Positions 1-12,520 of a DNA stretch of 64,000 nt are shown in pieces; position 1 is the stretch's first letter, and every line of letters begins with the position of its first letter. The stretch is from Rhyacophila brunnea (Eukaryota; Arthropoda; Insecta; Trichoptera; Rhyacophilidae). The position numbers were made by a program, and so were the translations under genes. The notes beneath the pieces are model-generated. The model searched no databases and had not been told where the DNA came from. It saw only the letters and a program-made list of their open reading frames with translations. The DNA is taken from assembly GCA_022495005.1 (NCBI GenBank), contig JAGYXB010000460.1, positions 1,240,001 to 1,304,000 of the forward strand, written 5' to 3'.

Positions 1-1584
1 ATTTAATATAGGCAGGTGTTTTGGTAACCCTATTCGATAAAAAGCAAATATCACGATTTGAGTAAGATGAAGCAATCTTACTCTACTAGCAGTTATATTC
101 TGTGACAAAATCGTAGTTAAAACTATATCACATAACTCGATCTATTTAGTTACGCACGCTTTGATCTGTGCCGACGAGATTGTAGGTTTTTCTTGTACGA
201 GTTCATTGTTATGTTATTTAACTGTGTTGTAATAAAAACCACAAATATTTAGTTAAGTTAAATATTTTTCATACCATCAGTTATTGACAGCCAATAAAAT
301 ATATTTCATAGTTTATTATGCTAAAACATCAGTTTCGTTTATTTCATCATTTCACAATTTAATAGTTGTAAATACAATATGTCGCTATAAATATAGGCTT
401 CTTGTGACCTATGTTATTATTATTTTATGTACTCACTGAATTCATTTTTCAGTAATTTCAGGATTCATCGCTCAAATAATATAGTATGTTCATTAGCTAT
501 TTTCTAATCGACACCATTTTAGCATATGAAAATAAATTGGACCGTAGACCAAAACAAACCGTTGCCAAGAAAAAAAAATCATTGCCTGATCTGATCTGAG
601 GAATCGAATTGACTTTTATTTTTTTATGAAAAATTAGTGACATCTAATAAAGTATAGTATAAGCTATATTAGATAATAATATGTGAATATTTTTAAATTT
701 TGTTTATCTACTCTCTCATAGATGGCAGTCATCTTAAAGTAATTAAAAGTATGGTTTTATTTATTTATAGTAGGTAGAATATAATAAAAAACATTCACTA
801 TTGTCTGAAAAACATTTCAACATTGATTCCCAGATGGCCATTCTTGTGAAGGTTTACAATACAGTATAAATTCTTACTAACAGTTAGTACCTATTGTATA
901 TTTTACATAAAATAAATGGTAGGTATTTAAAAACTTTTTTCATAATATTGTTAATGTAAAAAATCGGTGTGTGTACTTATGTACGCGCGTTAGAAGTTAT
1001 ACTTCTTTGGCGTAACAAAACAAAATAAGCTGTTACCCGAGTCTATTAATATTACAGTGGATTAGGTTAATAAAAACGTACGCGATTCATCTGTGTCTCA
1101 TATTGTAGCACATGATAATTGTAATTTAATTATTGTACTGGACCAAAACTCATCTTTGCCATACAGCGGTTATAATCGATTCAGAAGTGCTCATGATGAA
1201 TTAATAAAAAATCAAATTTTACTATATTTTTTGAATTATTTACCAACTCAACATTCACAAAATTTATTTAATTATTGATATATAATTTACTCATATAATA
1301 CTTACATAAATATAGCCTCAAATCTTGATGCACAATCTTTGCAATAAAAAATAAATATGCACTCCAATATAAATAAAGTTTTATGAATATAAATTAACAG
1401 TGTAGAATGTTAGTCTCCAGAAATTTGTTTATAAACACATACCTATATTTATTATGACACAATATTGGTTATGTTTATAACACGTGCTGTTTACTTGATT
1501 GTATTGAACGATTAACTATATGACAATATGCGCATGCACATGTACCCCTGAGACCGAAATGAATATAGTCATAATAATACATTG
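1..1584. other. AT-rich non-coding stretch
   Basis: No gene, terminal repeat or family member seen. The 61-codon frame at 1093-1278 is AT-driven and has no recognisable motif. Confidence 0.6.
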
Positions 1585-1663
1585 TGTTGCATCGGCGCGC
1601 GCAACTACCGTCACACGCCAAACATGTTACATCGGCGCGCGCAACTTCGTCACACGCCAAAAA
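1585..1663 (+). repeat. Tandem duplication of a 40-bp GC-rich unit
   Basis: Two copies of a unit containing catcggcgcgcgcaac followed by cgtcacacgccaaa, at 1585-1624 and 1625-1663, differing at a few bases. The CpG content is far above the surroundings. Short frames on both strands here are by-products. Confidence 0.8.
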
Positions 1664-3727
1664 TACACTCTGATCTCTTTTCCCAAACGCGCCAAAAGAG
1701 GTATAACTTAAAAAATGTAGAAAAACATAATTTTGCACTGTTGGTTAGTATGTATACCTTATTATAAATAAATTATGCATTATAAATTATTTAGGTTTTT
1801 TCGTTGACCACATATTTTTTTTAAATTTATATTAAGTAAGTAGATAAGTCGAGGAAGGACATATTCTTCTAGAATTGCGACCAAGACGAAATCACTTTGG
1901 AACGTTGCTCATTTAGCGCCAACACCGCGACTGGCGGGTTTGGAGTCGTTGGCCATTAGATATAATTAACGTGTTATTTAAATGTGATAATTAAAAGGTT
2001 AGCAGTGACTGTACTATCATTTGAAATAAATGAAACCAACACCTAAATGAGTCGCCTGCACTGCCACACGAATCTGACACCATTCTATCCACCTATTTTA
2101 AATACTAATATAGTAATCATACTTTATTTTAATTAAAGTTACTGTAAGTTGGTACGTTACATATTATAAAATTTGCCAAAAATCGAAAGTGCAGTAGGTA
2201 TCTTTAGTTTCGTGACTTGCATATTATATTCCATGATAATCATAATAGAAAACTATTGTGTATATACTGTATACCATGTGGGTGTGGTGACAAAATTTCA
2301 TTCTAGTTTCCTACCAGGCGTTATGCTATGTGGGAAATGCATTTCAATATTATACACATACAAAAGAAAGTAGTTTACGGATATTATCAGTAATAGCGGA
2401 ATTCTGATACGTTCTTGGAATATTAATGGTGACCTATCACCAATTTAGATATGGTTATAAACACACCACATAAGCGTGACAGAAACACACTGACATTTTG
2501 ACAGAAAATATGACGTAGTTAGAAAAAATGATCCAATGGGCTTCATGTAAGAACAGTCGGAAATAATCAATAACGGTGACAATAAAAAATTCACCCTACG
2601 TAATACCTACCCCATTTACACGTAAATATATTTACTGTGCACAGTAAGACAATGTATAGGGAAACATATTGTATTATCCTGCATAGTAGAACGATAATGG
2701 CGAACCTGTAGGTAAAAAACGAACTACTTATTTGAGGTTAGCCGATTTTGTCCTGTCAAATAGTGGTATAAAATGACAACATCACGTCTCGCTTACTCTT
2801 GAAAAATGAGATTGGAGAGACTGTGAGCACTTTTACGTGTTATTGTGATGATAGTTTATAATAAGCACTATTGCCGACAGTAATTCCATGCACGTGTACA
2901 GGCGCTATAATTCATGTTTAGTAGAAGAAATCGAAATTTGCGCAATTTCAAGATAAAGTTGTTCCACTATGATTGTCATAATTCATGATTTATAAAATAT
3001 TAAATTGTCAGTGCTCGAATTTGACCGGAGTACACTGTAGCGTTTGTGAAATCCCCTAGACCTAGATTAAAAAAATAAATATTGCGTTCAGGTTCGTGAA
3101 TTTATTAATAGTGATTAGATTTATTTAAGTGTACTTTCAGGTACAAATTTTTCGGAATAATGGTAAAGAAATAATATTAATGACGGATCGTTAATCACCA
3201 CTTTTTCCTGCGGCTTTGATAACATTTCCTTGGCGGCTTGGCAAGTATAGAGCAACAAACACTTTTTTTTTATAATAAACATTAAATTACCGAGCGCTCC
3301 GGAACGTAATATTTTCATTTCGAGCGCTGAAATTATGATTCGTTTCTGGAATTATTTGATAACACTGATGATGGTGATATTTATGGTCATTAGTCCAACT
3401 TAAATACTATTAAGATCAATTATCAACTTTGCATCAAGGTACAGTATTCTATTGGCCTCCACATTTTGGGGTTACTTGAACATGTCTTCCGCTCATCGAT
3501 TCGGTTGGTATATATATATATATATAGGTACTATGAATCAAAATAAGATATAAATTTGATGTGATTTGATTTTAAACGGCGAGTGCTTTTGGAATCAATA
3601 TACACAACAGTGACGAATCTACTACGATCTTTAATAATAGTTTTTATCAGTCTACAAAAGGACATATGTATCTACTTATACAAACCGGTAGATAAATTTC
3701 GCAGAAAATATCAATAATTACCTACGT
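1664..3727. other. Non-coding stretch
   Basis: Nothing beyond the (TA)n tract. A GC-richer patch at 1850-1950 (gcgaccaagacgaaatcac, caccgcgactggcgggttt) may be an old element but was not matched to anything. Frames of 65-66 codons show no motif. Confidence 0.5.
3509..3526 (+). repeat. (TA)n microsatellite
   Basis: Nine uninterrupted TA units. Confidence 0.9.
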
Positions 3728-3830
3728 AAGTGGTTTTCAAACTTCACGGCACTTCGTATATAAAAATTCTCTCGCAAGGCCAATCGAAAGTTTTACGATC
3801 AAAGTCGGGGGGGGGGGGGGGTAAAAGGAT
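3728..3830 (+). mobile_element. hAT-like terminal fragment
   Basis: aagtggttttcaaacttcac then ggcacttcg resembles the CAGTGGTTCTCAAACTT...CGGCAC end of a common hAT MITE class. It runs up to the poly(G) tract, and no right end was seen. Confidence 0.4.
3807..3821 (+). repeat. Poly(G) run of 15
   Basis: Uninterrupted G15, rare in AT-rich DNA; its length may be affected by sequencing error. Confidence 0.85.
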
Positions 3831-4141
3831 TTTTTGCTTGTCAATCTATGCGTAGTATTTCTTTGGGTTTGCTATACTTTCCTTCAAATTTTCAAAGAAA
3901 ATAATATACGAATGAAAAATAAATCTAAAAGATACGTCGTGTTCCACAATATTAGATGAGTGGTCACCATAGCAATAAGATACGAGCAGTTTACATGTTG
4001 TTATCGCCTGAAGAAAACAGTCACCGAATCATATGAATATAATATAAGAGTAATTATGATAGTGCAATATTGATTGTCTAATATTAATATTCTTTGAATA
4101 GCCTCCGGTGCAAGTGCTACGGCACACATTTTGTCTACCAC

Positions 4142-4580
4142 TGACTATCAGGGGCAGATTAAACCGATGGGGTACGGGGAGAAATCTTGGTTATACCTAC
4201 AACAAATTAAAAAAAAACAATTAACTATTATTTTATTCAACGAATAATTCACAAGATTTAAGAATGTAACATTCTTCAATATGTTCATTCATTCTCAGAA
4301 GTGTTTTAAAAATTATGTATGTTTAAAAAACAATGTTAAAATTAAAGCTGGCCCTTAGAATGTTAAAATTAAAAAATGTCCCATGCATACATACTAAATT
4401 CCAAATTTTAAATTTCCTACTATAGACTTGCCGTGTTATGTCTATTATATTTTATCGTCCCCCAATCCACTCAACAGTCATCAGTATAATTCGTTAATTC
4501 TATATGTACAATTTCATTTTAAAGAGGGTTGAATAGAAAAATTCTCGGGCTTGTCCCAGGCTACTGATCCGACTCTGCTG
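4142..4580. mobile_element. Probable hAT-like element with 7-of-8 target duplication
   Basis: tctaccac at 4134-4141 and tctaccat at 4581-4588 bracket a segment whose ends (caggggcagatt near the left; inverted right cagcagagtcggatc) recall CAGGGGCGGAT-type hAT termini. The ends are not a clean inverted pair. Dispersed repeat C lies inside it. Confidence 0.4.
4233..4320 (+). repeat. Dispersed repeat C
   Basis: attcaacgaataattcacaa, gaatgtaacattct, then a diverged tail. Related copies are at 24.72, 29.69, 5.36 and 25.15 kb. Confidence 0.6.
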
Positions 4581-5360
4581 TCTACCATTAAAACTGCCAA
4601 GAAGTATATGTACCTACTATTTTACAGCAAATTATTTATATCAAAACATATACGTGAAACTATACAATGAAAATGCTTCGCCAGTATATGGCACGACAAT
4701 TATGCTAGCAATTTAAATACATATCTACCTATCGTTAATCTTGCAATAGGTACATATCATTAAATTAAACTACTATTAAAAAAATTGTCCGTTTCGTTTT
4801 GATATTGATTGTCCATGTCGATTATATTATCTCATCGCTATTAATTTGATCCAACTAAATCAACTTTAGCGATGAAAAACTAGAACTAATGTATATAGAT
4901 AAATACTCGATTCTTGGTGACTGTATTTTGAAAAAAAAAAACAATATGAAAAATATAAAACAGATTTGCCGATAAATTTACGTGGGTACCATTCCAAGAT
5001 TATCTAAATTTAATAAATCTTGATTCATTAATGATCTATTTGGTTTATGATTGTATCGAATCTCACGATGCTTAAAAATGGCGATCGGTTAAAAAATGAA
5101 AATGTATGCAAATTTATTGCTCATAGATTGACTCGACTGAAGGGCGATCGCATAATACCTGCTGGATAATATTAATTAAACCGCTGAGCTATTTATTTGT
5201 AAGTAATATTATAAAGGTTATAATATGCTTTATAAACAGGATCACCTTTAGCCGGTAGCATCTGGCGCTTCGCAGTTGTAATATAAGACCAGTTATATCA
5301 GTTAGTGTAGGGACATTATTATTTATTACAATATAAAATTTATTATAATTATATATTATT

Positions 5361-5400
5361 ATTGAACATACGTAAGTAACTTGAAAACACCTCAAATATA
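5361..5400 (+). repeat. Dispersed repeat C, 3' half only
   Basis: attgaacatacgtaagtaac, ttgaaaacacctcaaatata matches the end of the 24.7 kb copy. The following cacgggttttaacccgt is a short palindrome. Confidence 0.5.
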
Positions 5401-5996
5401 TTCCTAAGATTAGAAAAAATCACACCTCTCACGGGTTTTAACCCGTATATCTACTATTATCACGCCAATATGCTTTAACCAATTAATTTACAGGCCTCCT
5501 ACTTAATAAATTACGATAAGTCCTACATAAAATATTTATTAAATTGCGTAGTATCGGTTTTTGTGTTTTAAATCAAGGAATATTAATTGCCTGAATTTCT
5601 AACAGACGCCCGGCTCATGCCAAATATATTCGTTGAATAAAAGAAATGGTTTATTACATATTATTATAATTTATTGCTGTTTATTTAAAATTGTGTTAAG
5701 TTTGTTATGAAAAATTTTCACACATGCGAAACAATAATCATACGTTAAGTAACTATCTATTGAAGGTCTCTTCCATTTGCCATTCATTTACATGCCAGGT
5801 GTATGCATGAGAGAGTAGCAAGGGCCAACTAGACACTAAACTAACTGCCCGATAGGACAACTGGGTGACGGATATTTATTACATACATAAATTACAAGAT
5901 AAAAATAACTTTTTACATACAACGTTTTAAAATTTTCTGTTGAATTATTATGCTCAATATGCTCAAACTTGTACTTGATATGAAGTAAATAAAAAA

Positions 5997-6012
5997 CAAA
6001 CAAACAAACAAA
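5997..6012 (+). repeat. (CAAA)n microsatellite
   Basis: Four CAAA units. Confidence 0.7.
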
Positions 6013-6428
6013 TATAGAACACTGAAATGTTATTTTGACATTTCATTTTGATTTCCATAGTAATGCACGTATATATTAATAATTTAGTTGCTAGCTTAGC
6101 AACCAATAATAGTCTTCTACTTTTACGGATTTTTCTGAAATAACTTTCCATACAAAACATAATTAACTGAAAATGAATTTAATTTTGCTTAAAGATGGCT
6201 AAAAGTATTAAAAGAATGCATTGGCATCGTGTTCTGGTACCTATATTCTTAAAGTTTTAAATGTCTAGCTAGTCGGGAAGTTAGTTAAAAATCGATTGCA
6301 AGATTTGTACTGGACAAACAACCACCGGACAAAAAAGAATACGAGCTAATAAAAACGTTGCAAAAAATACACGTACGTTACGACATAAACCAGTAGTGGA
6401 TAAGCTAGTCTAATATAATAATTTGTAC

Positions 6429-6627
6429 GGCACCACGGTGGACGAGCGGTTACCGTATCGGCTTATGGGTTCAAATTCCGGGTCTCGCAAATTCAAATGC
6501 TGTTTGGAGCAGAGTATCCATATAATATGTTGATCAAGTAGCTAACATCCATTTATCGTAAAAATAAAAATCTATTTTTACAACCCTCTGTGGCGGCCCG
6601 TATGATCTTTTTAGGATCGAACATGGT
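6429..6627 (+). mobile_element. tRNA-derived SINE, family A
   Basis: Head ccacggtggacgagcggtta, B box gggttcaaattccggg, body with gtttggagcagagtatcc and the end ggatcgaacatggtaat. It has a deletion between head and body relative to the 31 kb copy. Confidence 0.8.
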
Positions 6628-7814
6628 AATACATATATTGTAAAACCCATAAATAAATCAAGGTTTATGATTGTTGCAAAATCTTATGAATATGGTGTGC
6701 TTCCATATTTTACTATTGCACTGAAAGTTTTAAAACGAAATATTATTTGGCCTACAACTTAACCCTTAGGTATATATTATGTATTTTTAAATTATATTAC
6801 TTACACTTCTTACATTCTTCATTAAACATACATAATTTTGAATAGCCTTATATATAGACATATTAGAAAAATCCTTCACTGCATTCGTACTCACTTCTAT
6901 CGCATTCCAGGCGAAACCATTACCATGTAAGCTACCGAAAAGAGTAGTAATCATGGCAATGACTTCTAGCAAATACGCATCAGAGATGCTAGCAACGCTA
7001 AATTCTCTCATTCACATAAACTCTCATTGGCTCTATACTGTATAGATCGTTTATCTCACGTGTCATATACCCACTATTGAAGGCAGCATTTTCATAACGA
7101 GAAATGATTTATAAATTGTTCTGCGGATGTGGTTGATACGGTGGTAACGTGCCTTCATGAAATAAAAAAATACTAATTTGATATCAACTGTATTAAGGAA
7201 AAAGGACGTTATCCACACTAATTCAATTTTATAGGAGGCACAAAAACGTTTTTATTATGGTTTACGGTTAAAGTTAAAATACAAATAGACATAACTGTGA
7301 AGCGGATGATAATTAATAATTTGTTTTTATATTCGTAATCTAATATTAATTATTGAATTCATAATAAAAAAACACAATGATGGTTAAGTCGTTTTTTCCA
7401 CTCAAATTCATTCTTTTAAAAATAAATATCAGCTAAATTTAGATAATAAATCGGCATCGGACACAACGTGTATTTAGTTGTATACAACGTTATTATCCTA
7501 TATAACTTATTTTAGAAAAACTGGTGGTTACGTCCTTGTTTATTTCCATAGTCGATATATTTATAAGCAAGACTTTTCAAAGAAGATGCCTACACTGATT
7601 GATTTGATGACAATCGATATGTGTAAAAATTGTGACCAGAAAATGAAGGCCTCTAAAATTGTTAAGTCTTTGACAGTTGCCCATCTGCTACATCTAATAA
7701 TAATATCATGGTAATGAATTGCAGTGCACTTCCGATTTAAGAACTTGCGTAAGGCTAAATACATTAAATAATGTAAATTGTAATTTTGTATAATTATATG
7801 CAGATATAGAATAT
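6628..7814. other. Non-coding stretch with one unassigned minus-strand frame
   Basis: A 74-codon frame at 7011-6787 (minus) has balanced amino-acid composition but no motif I recognise. A fragment like repeat C (attaaacatacataattttg) lies at 6824 and overlaps its end. Overlapping frames at 7478-7857 look like chance. Confidence 0.4.
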
Positions 7815-8235
7815 CGTGTCCGGAAATTTGTACATATGCAGTTCGCCGTATTATCACACTTCACCGTAAAATGTTGTATCGGAAATATATGGTCGTATAT
7901 TAAAAACCGTCCAACCTCTTTGGATCGTATAGTACTGAGATAAATTTATGTCTAAATAAAACACGGTTATTGATGGATTATAGGAAACCAGCGCCAAACA
8001 AATTTTGAAAATAGCCAATATACTGAATTATTTGTTAGGTTAGGTTAAGTTAGTTTCAAATTGGAACATTATTGTTTGAAATGCTCCACGACTAACACGT
8101 ATTTTTTTATATCGGTGGTACAGAAATGACCTTATAGTATACGGTTATCTTTCCGATAAGAAAGCTCATGGCGAACTGTGCTACGGTGAAATATAATACG
8201 TACAATGTATGCACAAGTTATGCCCAAAAAGTAAG
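7815..8235. mobile_element. Diverged M2-like element with TTAGG tract
   Basis: The left end ggaaatttgtacatatgcag, then ttcgccgta, matches the M2 terminus at 52.9 kb. The centre ttaggttaggttaagttagt, followed by caaattggaac, matches the M2 spacer, and the right end has gcgaactgtgctacggtgaa in inverted orientation. The arms are more decayed than in the 52.6 kb copy and the exact borders are uncertain. Confidence 0.6.
8034..8052 (+). repeat. TTAGG-type short tract in M2-like element
   Basis: Two exact TTAGG units followed by degenerate TTAAG/TTAG units. TTAGG is the common insect telomere repeat. The tract sits inside a mobile element, so it is not by itself evidence of a chromosome end. Confidence 0.7.
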
Positions 8236-9626
8236 TAAAGTGATTTCATTTGATAACTAAATCAGTTTCAGCCCTAAGCTCAGCGGTCACCTCTTTGGCA
8301 TTGGTGTGTCCACGCTCAAGATTGCGGTCTATGACTTGTCAACATTGCTTAGCCTGTTGACTGAAAATTAAAAACAACAAAAGACCTTTTATTTACGATG
8401 CCAATATGATGTAATAATAAACGATCCAGTTTAAAGCTCACAGACTCGAATTTGAATAAAACTCAGATTTAAAATGAATTATCGGCGATGTTAAAAAACC
8501 GGTACAGATTCCGAAATAATTGCTCTTGCCTTATTTTGCTGCGATAAACTTGCAATCAGATGGAAGCTTTCAATTTTTATTAATGTGTTTACTTTTCAAT
8601 CACAACGCGACTTTAAAGTTCGACATTAAATAGTCGCTAATTATTTTGATTATCGGCTTTGCTTCGACCACATTTTAAATACAATGACAATAAAATTTAA
8701 GAAATGTAATGGGTTATTACAAAGTTTGTATTTTATGCAAATGAATTGATCTGTATTTTAGATAAGCTCAAAATATTAAAATACGTCCTTAGTAGTCAGT
8801 AAGTGACCACTGATTACTTACGTAATTGATAAACAACTCGTGGTCCACGACCCCATGTATGGAAATTTATATATATATGAACTATAATTACACAATCAAT
8901 TCACATTTATACACTTTGCAGTATAGGTATTTTAAGACATTTCATATCATGAGATTGGACTTTTATAAGGAGCCCAAAACGTCGAGGAAAGAAGGAAGAA
9001 GAACACGCGGTGATAGCCAAAAAATCTATTACGATAACAACCATTCGTGAAAGTCTCAAATATTATAATTATCAACGGAGGATTTCTGTAAATAATAGAA
9101 TTAAATGTATTTTCTTTTCAAATTCATATTGATTTTTCTGACTTCAATTCACCTCTTTTTACTGGTCCGTATCAGCTTTTCAGTATGAGATTATTAATTT
9201 AAATCAAGTTTTCAAACTATAAAAGGTTTTCTATACCTGAATTACCTTTTTGTGAATGTATTGTAACTAATCGATTCCACATAAATGGTGAACACAGCAA
9301 ATTGAAAAAGAGTACATTGAAAAAGAGTGTTCAAGTCATGATCATGTAACGCGGGACATTTTCATACATTCAATATCAGAGATGTCAAGTCCTGTATTTT
9401 TAATATCAGATACTTGGGAAATATAATGACATCTAAATTAAAAATAAACAATTTTAAAACAACTTACATAGACATAAAGGTACGGATAGGGAAATTTTGG
9501 TTTAGCTGTTTTTGATGAATTCAGACTTATACTAGTATTGATATAAAGTTATCGAAGAATGGCATTGTACTAAGTAAATATTTTACTTATAAATTAATGA
9601 AAATAAGCACGTAAATGCACGTTCGA
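8236..9626. other. Non-coding stretch
   Basis: No gene seen. A GC-richer patch at 8960-9015 encodes a basic peptide (KTSRKEGRRTRGD) that could be a LINE scrap, but this is too short to call. Confidence 0.45.
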
Positions 9627-9830
9627 ACCCACGGTGGCGTAGTTAGCCGAGTGTTTATGGATTCGATAATGCAGCTCTATATATTATTATATACAGACAA
9701 AATTTTTAACATGTATTTGGGGTAGAACAAAAACCCAATAGATTGAGCAAATTACCACTACCCATTCCTCTTTGTAATTTAGTTTAAAATACGTGGATGT
9801 CTATTCGATATAATATGATTTAAAAAATAG
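9627..9830 (+). mobile_element. Degenerate SINE, family A
   Basis: Keeps the head cccacggtggcgtagttagc and body traces (atttggggtagaacaaaaac, caatagattgagca), but the B box is damaged and the 3' end is eroded. Orientation and extent are inferred from the better copies. Confidence 0.5.
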
Positions 9831-9910
9831 TGTAATAATTGATATACTTATAAATGAAACTTTTTTTTTTAATAAAAATTATACACACCTATATACATAT
9901 TGTATATTAT

Positions 9911-10110
9911 TTATAACACTACAACAAGCCTAGAGGCCCAATGACAGTAGTGTGGTTTAACAGTAGTATATTTCATTTATTAAATGAAACAATCACAAAC
10001 ACCCTAGCTTTGAGAAAATCACATACATATTAGGTATATTGTGTTCTCACCGGAATCTTACCCAGAGCTCTCGGATGAAACGCCAACGGTTTACGCACTG
10101 CAAAACGAGA
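9911..10110 (-). mobile_element. tRNA-like SINE, family B (best tail)
   Basis: Minus strand: a tRNA-like head ending in a B-box-like ctgggtaagattccgg. A family tail follows: tatgtgattttctcaaagc, gggtgtttgtgattgtttca, then tactgtcattgggcctc and tgttgtagtgttataaata. The same tail is found at 14.05-14.16 and 21.3-21.4 kb. Confidence 0.7.
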
Positions 10111-11355
10111 TCTTCTCTCACACGGGGTAGTAATATCTAAAATAAATTAAGTGTATGACAATAAATTTTATGTCATTCACGAAGACTTGATGTTATAAAA
10201 ATGTAAAGATATTACCTTCTTCCGCGTTCTTTAAAAATGTGCTCCAATTGATTTTTCAGCTATTAAACCTGTAGCGAATTATCATTTATATTGTGTCTCC
10301 TTGCATAATTGTGAATCTAATAATATATTTTTTGCCAATGTTATGGGTGTTTTAATGTGAAGACACATATAATATGCAAAACAAATCATCAATAATAACG
10401 ATTTACAATGAATTATTATGTTAATTCATTCAAATATGTCATGTCTTCTCAAAATGATAATTATAGACAACGTCGTTTACCACCGAATAACCTTGATTTT
10501 ATTATGCAAAAAATAAGTCAATATTTTGTTTTAAATAATAGCGTTGAATCATGCATAGCTTTAACAGCGCTTAATAATAATGGCATTTTTTACCACATCA
10601 GGACATCCAATATACTTAGGTATAATATCTGAGACTAAGCCAGGTTATTTTTGATAAATAACCAGTCAATATCCATTTGCCGCCCACTGTTTGCTAGTCA
10701 GACTCATTGCATTTATAGATCCGGAGGGCTTATAATCGAATCCTTTCAGTTGAATTCACAAGATGTTTCAATTAAAATGTCGTCATCTTAGTTCTTACAT
10801 ATAAGGTGCGATCAATTAGTTTTGACTTAATCAATATTTAATATTAATTCCAAACATATTATTAAATATTGGTAAATACACACGGAAGAGAGTTCCGGAT
10901 ACTACGCACATTTGTGATGGAAAATTTAAAAAAGAACATCACTCTATTAAATTTGTAATATTTCCATTTACAAACATCTCTATTATTTTTACTCTATTAT
11001 ATCATATTACATTATTCACTATAACGAAAGGGAACTTATGCAGATACTGAACCAGGTAAGGGTAAAAAAATGTAAGCTCTTAATTAATAGGAGTAAGACC
11101 AAGCTAATGATTATTGATCAAGTCAATCTTCGATGCATAGTAGACACAATAGTAGTTTGTATATAATATTGAATCAACTGTTAGTGAAAGCGGAGAGTGT
11201 GAATAAAATGTGTAGACAGTTTGCCAAAAACGCAATGACATGTTTCACCACTATATTTCACAATTAATATTTTTCATATTTGTATACATTAGTGAGTTGC
11301 GAATCCTGTACGCAAAATAACTCAATACAATAATAATTAATGGTTTTTACTGTAA
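10111..11355. other. Non-coding stretch
   Basis: No family member recognised. The 74-codon frame at 10408-10632 is Asn/Tyr-rich and AT-driven. Confidence 0.5.
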
Positions 11356-11857
11356 GGCATAAAGCCCACCAAAAAAGCGCTTGACGTGCTCACTACTGAG
11401 TAGGCCCCCTCCCACCCGCGCATTACCCTTCACCTATGTAATAAGGGGCTCAAGCAGCACAAAATAATTATTATTATCAGCGTCTCTCATAACAGTCATA
11501 ACAAAGCAATAAAAATATTATTAAATTTCTCGGGGCTTGTAATTAAAATCGGACACGCAATAAAATTAAACAATGAGTTCTCTGTTATTAAATAATGTAT
11601 TCTCGCCCGTCGATCGACGACGCTTCCTGAGCGTGATTTTGCTCGCCGCGTTCAATGAATGGACTGCATTGTATTTTCGTTCATACGTATCGCCTAGAAG
11701 CCATAAAACGATGACTCATGGGGCGGGCGCGCATAATGCGTCGTCAAATCCAGTGGGCGCTGGCGTATTTGATTACGTTGTATTTTCGTTGATTTACGCG
11801 ACACTTGTGAAATTTTGCGCGAGAGCCACACTTGCTGCGTTAAGTGGGTTTTACGCC
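11356..11857. mobile_element. PIF/Harbinger-type MITE with TAA target duplication
   Basis: 502 bp starting ggcataaagcccac and ending gtgggttttacgcc, an imperfect inverted pair. It is bordered by taa on both sides (11353-11355, 11858-11860). GG-starting ends and a 3-bp TWA duplication fit PIF/Harbinger. The 95-codon open frame inside (11573-11860) lies wholly in the element, runs into its terminal repeat and is not considered a gene. It is GC-richer than its flanks. Confidence 0.75.
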
Positions 11858-11860
11858 TAA

Positions 11861-12255
11861 TGTTGGTGCCAAATTGTTTGAAATCATTTAATGGAAGGAT
11901 CCAGGACTCAAAATAAAAACAAGGCTGTAGACAATGTGACAACGATGTGTTCTGTAATAATATATTATCATTATTATATCGATCGTAGTAGATACTGATG
12001 GTATTTGACAGCCTTCAAGGAAGGTAAACAGTGTCTGGGCGCTGAAGCAACCATGTGAAACAGATTATCAGGGGTAGCTTTCCTGAGATAGGTAGAGGAT
12101 TATGAGGAGTGGATAGTCATGATTGCTGAAGATGGCTGTATTTTGATTATATTTGAATTATTTGAATTGATTATTTGATAATCACTACAATCAAAAGAAG
12201 AAGAAAAAAATTATTCCTATGATATTTATGTAGGAAAATGATTTGTTTACATCAT
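11861..12255. other. Non-coding stretch, possible LINE scrap
   Basis: About 12100-12160 reads EDYEEWIVMIAEDG in one frame, with a downstream AAGAAGAAGAAA run near 12196. This loosely recalls RTE carboxy ends but is below what I would call. Confidence 0.35.
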
Positions 12256-12520
12256 CAGCCCATCTATTCTATACACGAGGATAGTTTTTCATATTTATGT
12301 ATTGAGGTACTATAATTGTTACAATAAGTTAGCCGTCTAAACTATCAAAACTGTTTATCTTGCTTTAAAAGTTAACACAGCCAAGAGAGGCACTTTTTGA
12401 CAGTTCAGACGGTTAACTTATTGTAACAATTAACCGCTTCAATATAAATATATGATATACTACCCTTGATAGCTGCCGATGTCGGCCAATAGTAGCCTAT
12501 CGAATAGAATAGATGGACAG
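12256..12520. mobile_element. Fold-back MITE, family M1
   Basis: Ends cagcccatctattctataca and, inverted, ctgtccatctattctattcg. An inner inverted repeat (attgttacaataagttagcc, then taacttattgtaacaat) makes most of the 265 bp able to fold back. Family members at 28.6, 35.5 and 52.3 kb share the ends and the middle. No transposase. Confidence 0.75.

Larger units (their letters stand above)
4581..6428. other. Non-coding stretch
   Basis: Contains the repeat C fragment and a CAAA tract. A possible inverted repeat C start (attcgttgaataaaa) lies near 5629. No gene seen. Confidence 0.5.

Noticed and set aside
8034..8052. TTAGG units as a telomere or chromosome end
   Set aside because: Only a few units inside a dispersed element, with ordinary sequence on both sides.
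11573..11860. 95-codon plus-strand frame as a gene
   Set aside because: It lies inside the Harbinger-like MITE and ends in its terminal repeat and TAA duplication.
12000..12215. RTE carboxy end near an AAGAAGAAG run
   Set aside because: Only a short EEW...AED stretch resembles the family; too weak to list as an element.
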